This document shows, piece by piece, positions 6,407 to 7,258 of a DNA stretch of 7,258 nucleotides. Where the stretch lies: contig JAKLQL010000266.1 in the NCBI GenBank assembly GCA_022013395.1, forward strand, positions 1-7,258. Direction: 5' to 3'. Position 1 is the first letter of the stretch. Every line of letters starts with the position of its first letter. Source of the stretch: Acetobacterium sp. (GTDB taxonomy: Bacteria; Bacillota; Clostridia; Eubacteriales; Eubacteriaceae). The translations under genes and the position numbers were made by a program. Under the pieces are notes generated by a model. It was not told the DNA's origin and ran no database searches. It saw only the letters and a program-made list of their open reading frames with translations.

Positions 6407-6434
6407 AAAAAAAAGCCAGTAACGAGTACCGGCT
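6407..6434 (-). terminator. Riboswitch-controlled intrinsic terminator upstream of asd
   Basis: Read on the minus strand, AGCCGGTA (6434-6427) pairs with TACTGGCT (6421-6414) through 8 bp, including one G-U, with a CTCGT loop, followed by a run of seven or eight T (6414-6407). It lies 45 nt after the lysine aptamer, where an L-box expression platform is expected. Confidence 0.88.
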
Positions 6435-6478
6435 AAAAATCAAAGAAACACTCAAAAAAGAGAATCCATTGGGTTTTA

Positions 6479-6640
6479 GATAGCACTCCATCATAAAAAT
6501 GATGACAGTCTCACCGCTCTTAACAGTAAGCCCAGGAAAAGGATGGCAAATCATTGTCCTTCGGCGAGCTTTCCTTTCACAACGCATCATCCCATTAGCC
6601 ATGGTCACCGCCGTTAATCTTAAAGTCCGCACCTCTATCG
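6479..6640 (-). promoter_or_regulatory. Lysine riboswitch (L-box) aptamer controlling asd-dapA-dapB-lysC
   Basis: Read on the minus strand, P1 is formed by GATAG (6639-6635) and CTATC (6483-6479). Conserved L-box blocks follow in order: AGAGGTGCGGAC (6636-6625), GAAAGG then CTCGCCGAAGG (6568-6558), CTGG, and GAGACTGTCATC (6512-6501). The CATCAT/ATGATG stem (6489-6494 with 6499-6504) and GGAGTGCTATC close the aptamer. These blocks match the Bacillus subtilis lysC leader from memory, in the same order. The aptamer begins just inside the predicted transcript. Bound lysine should stabilise P1 and favour the terminator at 6407-6434. The only difference I note at the 3' edge is GGAGTGC where the Bacillus leader has GGAGGGC. 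Confidence 0.93.
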
Positions 6641-6663
6641 TATGTATCTATTCGATTCTGACC

Positions 6664-6692
6664 ATTGTAACAATTATACCCGGTGATTTCAA
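6664..6692 (-). promoter_or_regulatory. Sigma-A promoter of the lysine operon
   Basis: On the minus strand TTGAAA (6692-6687) and TACAAT (6669-6664) are 17 nt apart, and TGT before the -10 gives an extended TGn motif. Transcription would begin near 6657, about 17 nt before the riboswitch P1. A TATAAT at 6678-6673 lies only 8 nt after the -35 and lacks a partner, so it is not chosen. Confidence 0.82.
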
Positions 6693-6726
6693 GGGGGTAT
6701 TTATAAAAATATAAAAAAATTGAAAT

Positions 6727-6763
6727 AAAAAAAGCAACGTATCCATAAAAATAAATACGTTGC
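6727..6763 (-). terminator. Intrinsic terminator of the DUF1858 gene
   Basis: On the minus strand GCAACGTAT (6763-6755) pairs perfectly with ATACGTTGC (6742-6734) across a 12-nt loop, followed by seven T (6733-6727). It starts 15 nt after the stop codon at 6779-6781 and insulates the lysine operon promoter from upstream transcription. Confidence 0.9.
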
Positions 6764-6778
6764 AAATTGCTGATTTAA

Positions 6779-6991
6779 TTATTTCGTTAAATCAATAGCG
6801 TCAATCGCGTCATTGATTGATTTAATTAATGCATCCACGTCAATACCATGGGCCAGCGCACCTTCTTCAATACTTTCAAAGCGTGCCGCCATACAACCAA
6901 AGCAATGCATGCCGTAAGCTTGGAATACATTGACAGAATCCGGATATGCATTAACAGCATCTAAGATGCCCATATCTTTAGTAACCTTCAT
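6779..6991 (-). CDS. DUF1858-type small CxxC protein (hybrid-cluster-protein-associated redox disulfide family)
   Basis: A 70-aa soluble protein of unknown function with the pattern of the DUF1858 / prismane-associated redox disulfide domain: an N-terminal helix region (KDMGILDAVNAYPDSVNVF), the GMHCFGC motif with C30 and C33, then an acidic helical C-terminus (IDVDALIKSINDAIDAI). The CxxC pair could form a disulfide or bind metal; no partner enzyme is in the window. The start is ATG 6991. An in-frame GTG at 7000 is excluded because it overlaps the Shine-Dalgarno GGAGGTG (7004-6998), which sits correctly for ATG 6991 (GGAGG plus 8 nt). It has its own promoter (7037-7065) and terminator (6727-6763), so it is a single-gene unit. 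Confidence 0.85.
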   Translation of the reverse strand: MKVTKDMGILDAVNAYPDSVNVFQAYGMHCFGCMAARFESIEEGALAHGIDVDALIKSINDAIDAIDLTK

Positions 6992-7036
6992 TTTTTTCAC
7001 CTCCGCAAAGTGTTAATCTCATTTTACTTATGATAC

Positions 7037-7065
7037 ATTATAAAACTTAAAAAAAGATTTTACAA
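7037..7065 (-). promoter_or_regulatory. Sigma-A promoter for the DUF1858 gene
   Basis: On the minus strand TTGTAA (7065-7060) and a perfect TATAAT (7042-7037) are 17 nt apart. Transcription would begin near 7030, about 39 nt before ATG 6991. The upstream flank is strongly A/T-rich. Confidence 0.75.
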
Positions 7066-7092
7066 CAAAAAAAAGAAATAAAAGTCGTTTGC

Positions 7093-7121
7093 TTGCTAAA
7101 ATAGCGTGCTGAGGTTATAAT
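7093..7121 (+). promoter_or_regulatory. Sigma-A promoter for the HPr-like gene
   Basis: TTGCTA (7093-7098) and a perfect TATAAT (7116-7121) are 17 nt apart. Transcription would begin near 7128, about 34 nt before the GTG start. It is divergent from the DUF1858 promoter. The -10 region lies in an 18-bp sequence repeated inverted at 7241-7258. Confidence 0.7.
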
Positions 7122-7258
7122 AGTATCATAGGGGAATTTTATAGTAAAGGGGTGGATTATTGTGATAGTTGATAAAGTAATCGTTAATAACAAGGCGGGA
7201 CTCCATGCAAAACCAGCCTCTCTTTTTGTTCAAAGAGCCAATGATACTATTATAACCT
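7112..7258. repeat. 18-bp perfect inverted repeat pair (7112-7129 and 7241-7258)
   Basis: AGGTTATAATAGTATCAT at 7112-7129 is exactly reverse-complemented at 7241-7258, where the window ends, so the match may be longer. The left arm contains the HPr promoter -10; the right arm lies in HPr codons 27 onward. Pairing stops at 7130/7240. Confidence 0.9.
7162..7258 (+). CDS. ptsH: HPr-like phosphocarrier protein, 5' part only
   Basis: N-terminal 32 codons of an HPr-family protein, which carries phosphate from enzyme I to sugar-specific PTS components or acts in catabolite control. The start is GTG 7162, preceded by AAAGGGGTGG (7146-7155) with 6 nt spacing. VIVNNKAGLHAKPASLFVQ matches the family start, and the phosphorylatable histidine falls exactly at H15. 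Position 17 is lysine where classical HPr has arginine. Residues 29-32 read TIIT, whereas HPr usually has an aromatic residue near 29 followed by a DSDI-like stretch. That change begins at the 18-bp inverted repeat, so the terminal bases are suspect. The Ser46 region is beyond the window, so ptsH cannot be separated from other HPr-like genes. Confidence 0.82.
   Translation, partial: MIVDKVIVNNKAGLHAKPASLFVQRANDTIIT

Noticed and set aside
6673..6678. TATAAT on the minus strand as the lysine operon -10
   Set aside because: It lies only 8 nt after TTGAAA and has no -35 at 16-18 nt; TACAAT at 6669-6664 has exact 17-nt spacing and an extended TG.
6499..6714. 71-codon plus-strand reading frame opposite the lysine leader
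   Set aside because: It is antisense to the riboswitch, whose conserved blocks and promoter explain the sequence; it has no clear ribosome binding site.
6992..7000. GTG start for the DUF1858 protein
   Set aside because: The GTG is part of the Shine-Dalgarno GGAGGTG that serves ATG 6991.

Overview
The window looks like chromosomal DNA of a low-GC anaerobic Firmicute. An acetogenic clostridium of the Acetobacterium/Eubacterium type is my inference, from an iron-sulfur aldo/keto reductase, strong AGGAGG-type ribosome binding sites, sigma-A promoters, a lysine riboswitch and gene content. No species can be proved from the sequence alone.

Layout. Plus strand, left side: an aldo/keto reductase carrying two 4Fe-4S motifs (about 38-1048), then a short ComFB-family protein with its own promoter (start 1361). 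A perfect 21-bp hairpin at 1650-1697 separates this from the convergent centre of the window. Minus strand, 6692 down to 1727: a lysine (aspartate-pathway) operon in transcription order promoter, lysine riboswitch with terminator, asd, dapA, dapB, lysC. Minus strand, 6991-6779: a 70-aa DUF1858-type CxxC protein with its own promoter and terminator. Plus strand from 7162: the first 32 codons of an HPr-like phosphocarrier, cut by the window edge and divergent from the DUF1858 gene.

How the genes work together. LysC phosphorylates aspartate, Asd reduces aspartyl phosphate to the semialdehyde, DapA condenses it with pyruvate, and DapB reduces the product to tetrahydrodipicolinate. Control is visible at two levels: the L-box riboswitch, whose terminator can stop transcription before asd when lysine is bound, and the ACT domains of LysC. 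Inside lysC an in-frame ATG with its own Shine-Dalgarno (2197) probably yields a separate 156-aa regulatory beta subunit.

The least explained feature is a family of four roughly 105-108 bp near-palindromic elements (3031-3138, about 3193-3297, 5076-5182, 6253-6360). They occupy the three long non-coding gaps of the lysine operon and are absent from the tight dapA-dapB junction. Their arms differ between copies, but the two arms of each copy stay complementary, and the hairpin tip shows compensatory changes. A second oddity is an 18-bp perfect inverted repeat at the very end of the window (7112-7129 with 7241-7258), which could be biological or an assembly fold-back.
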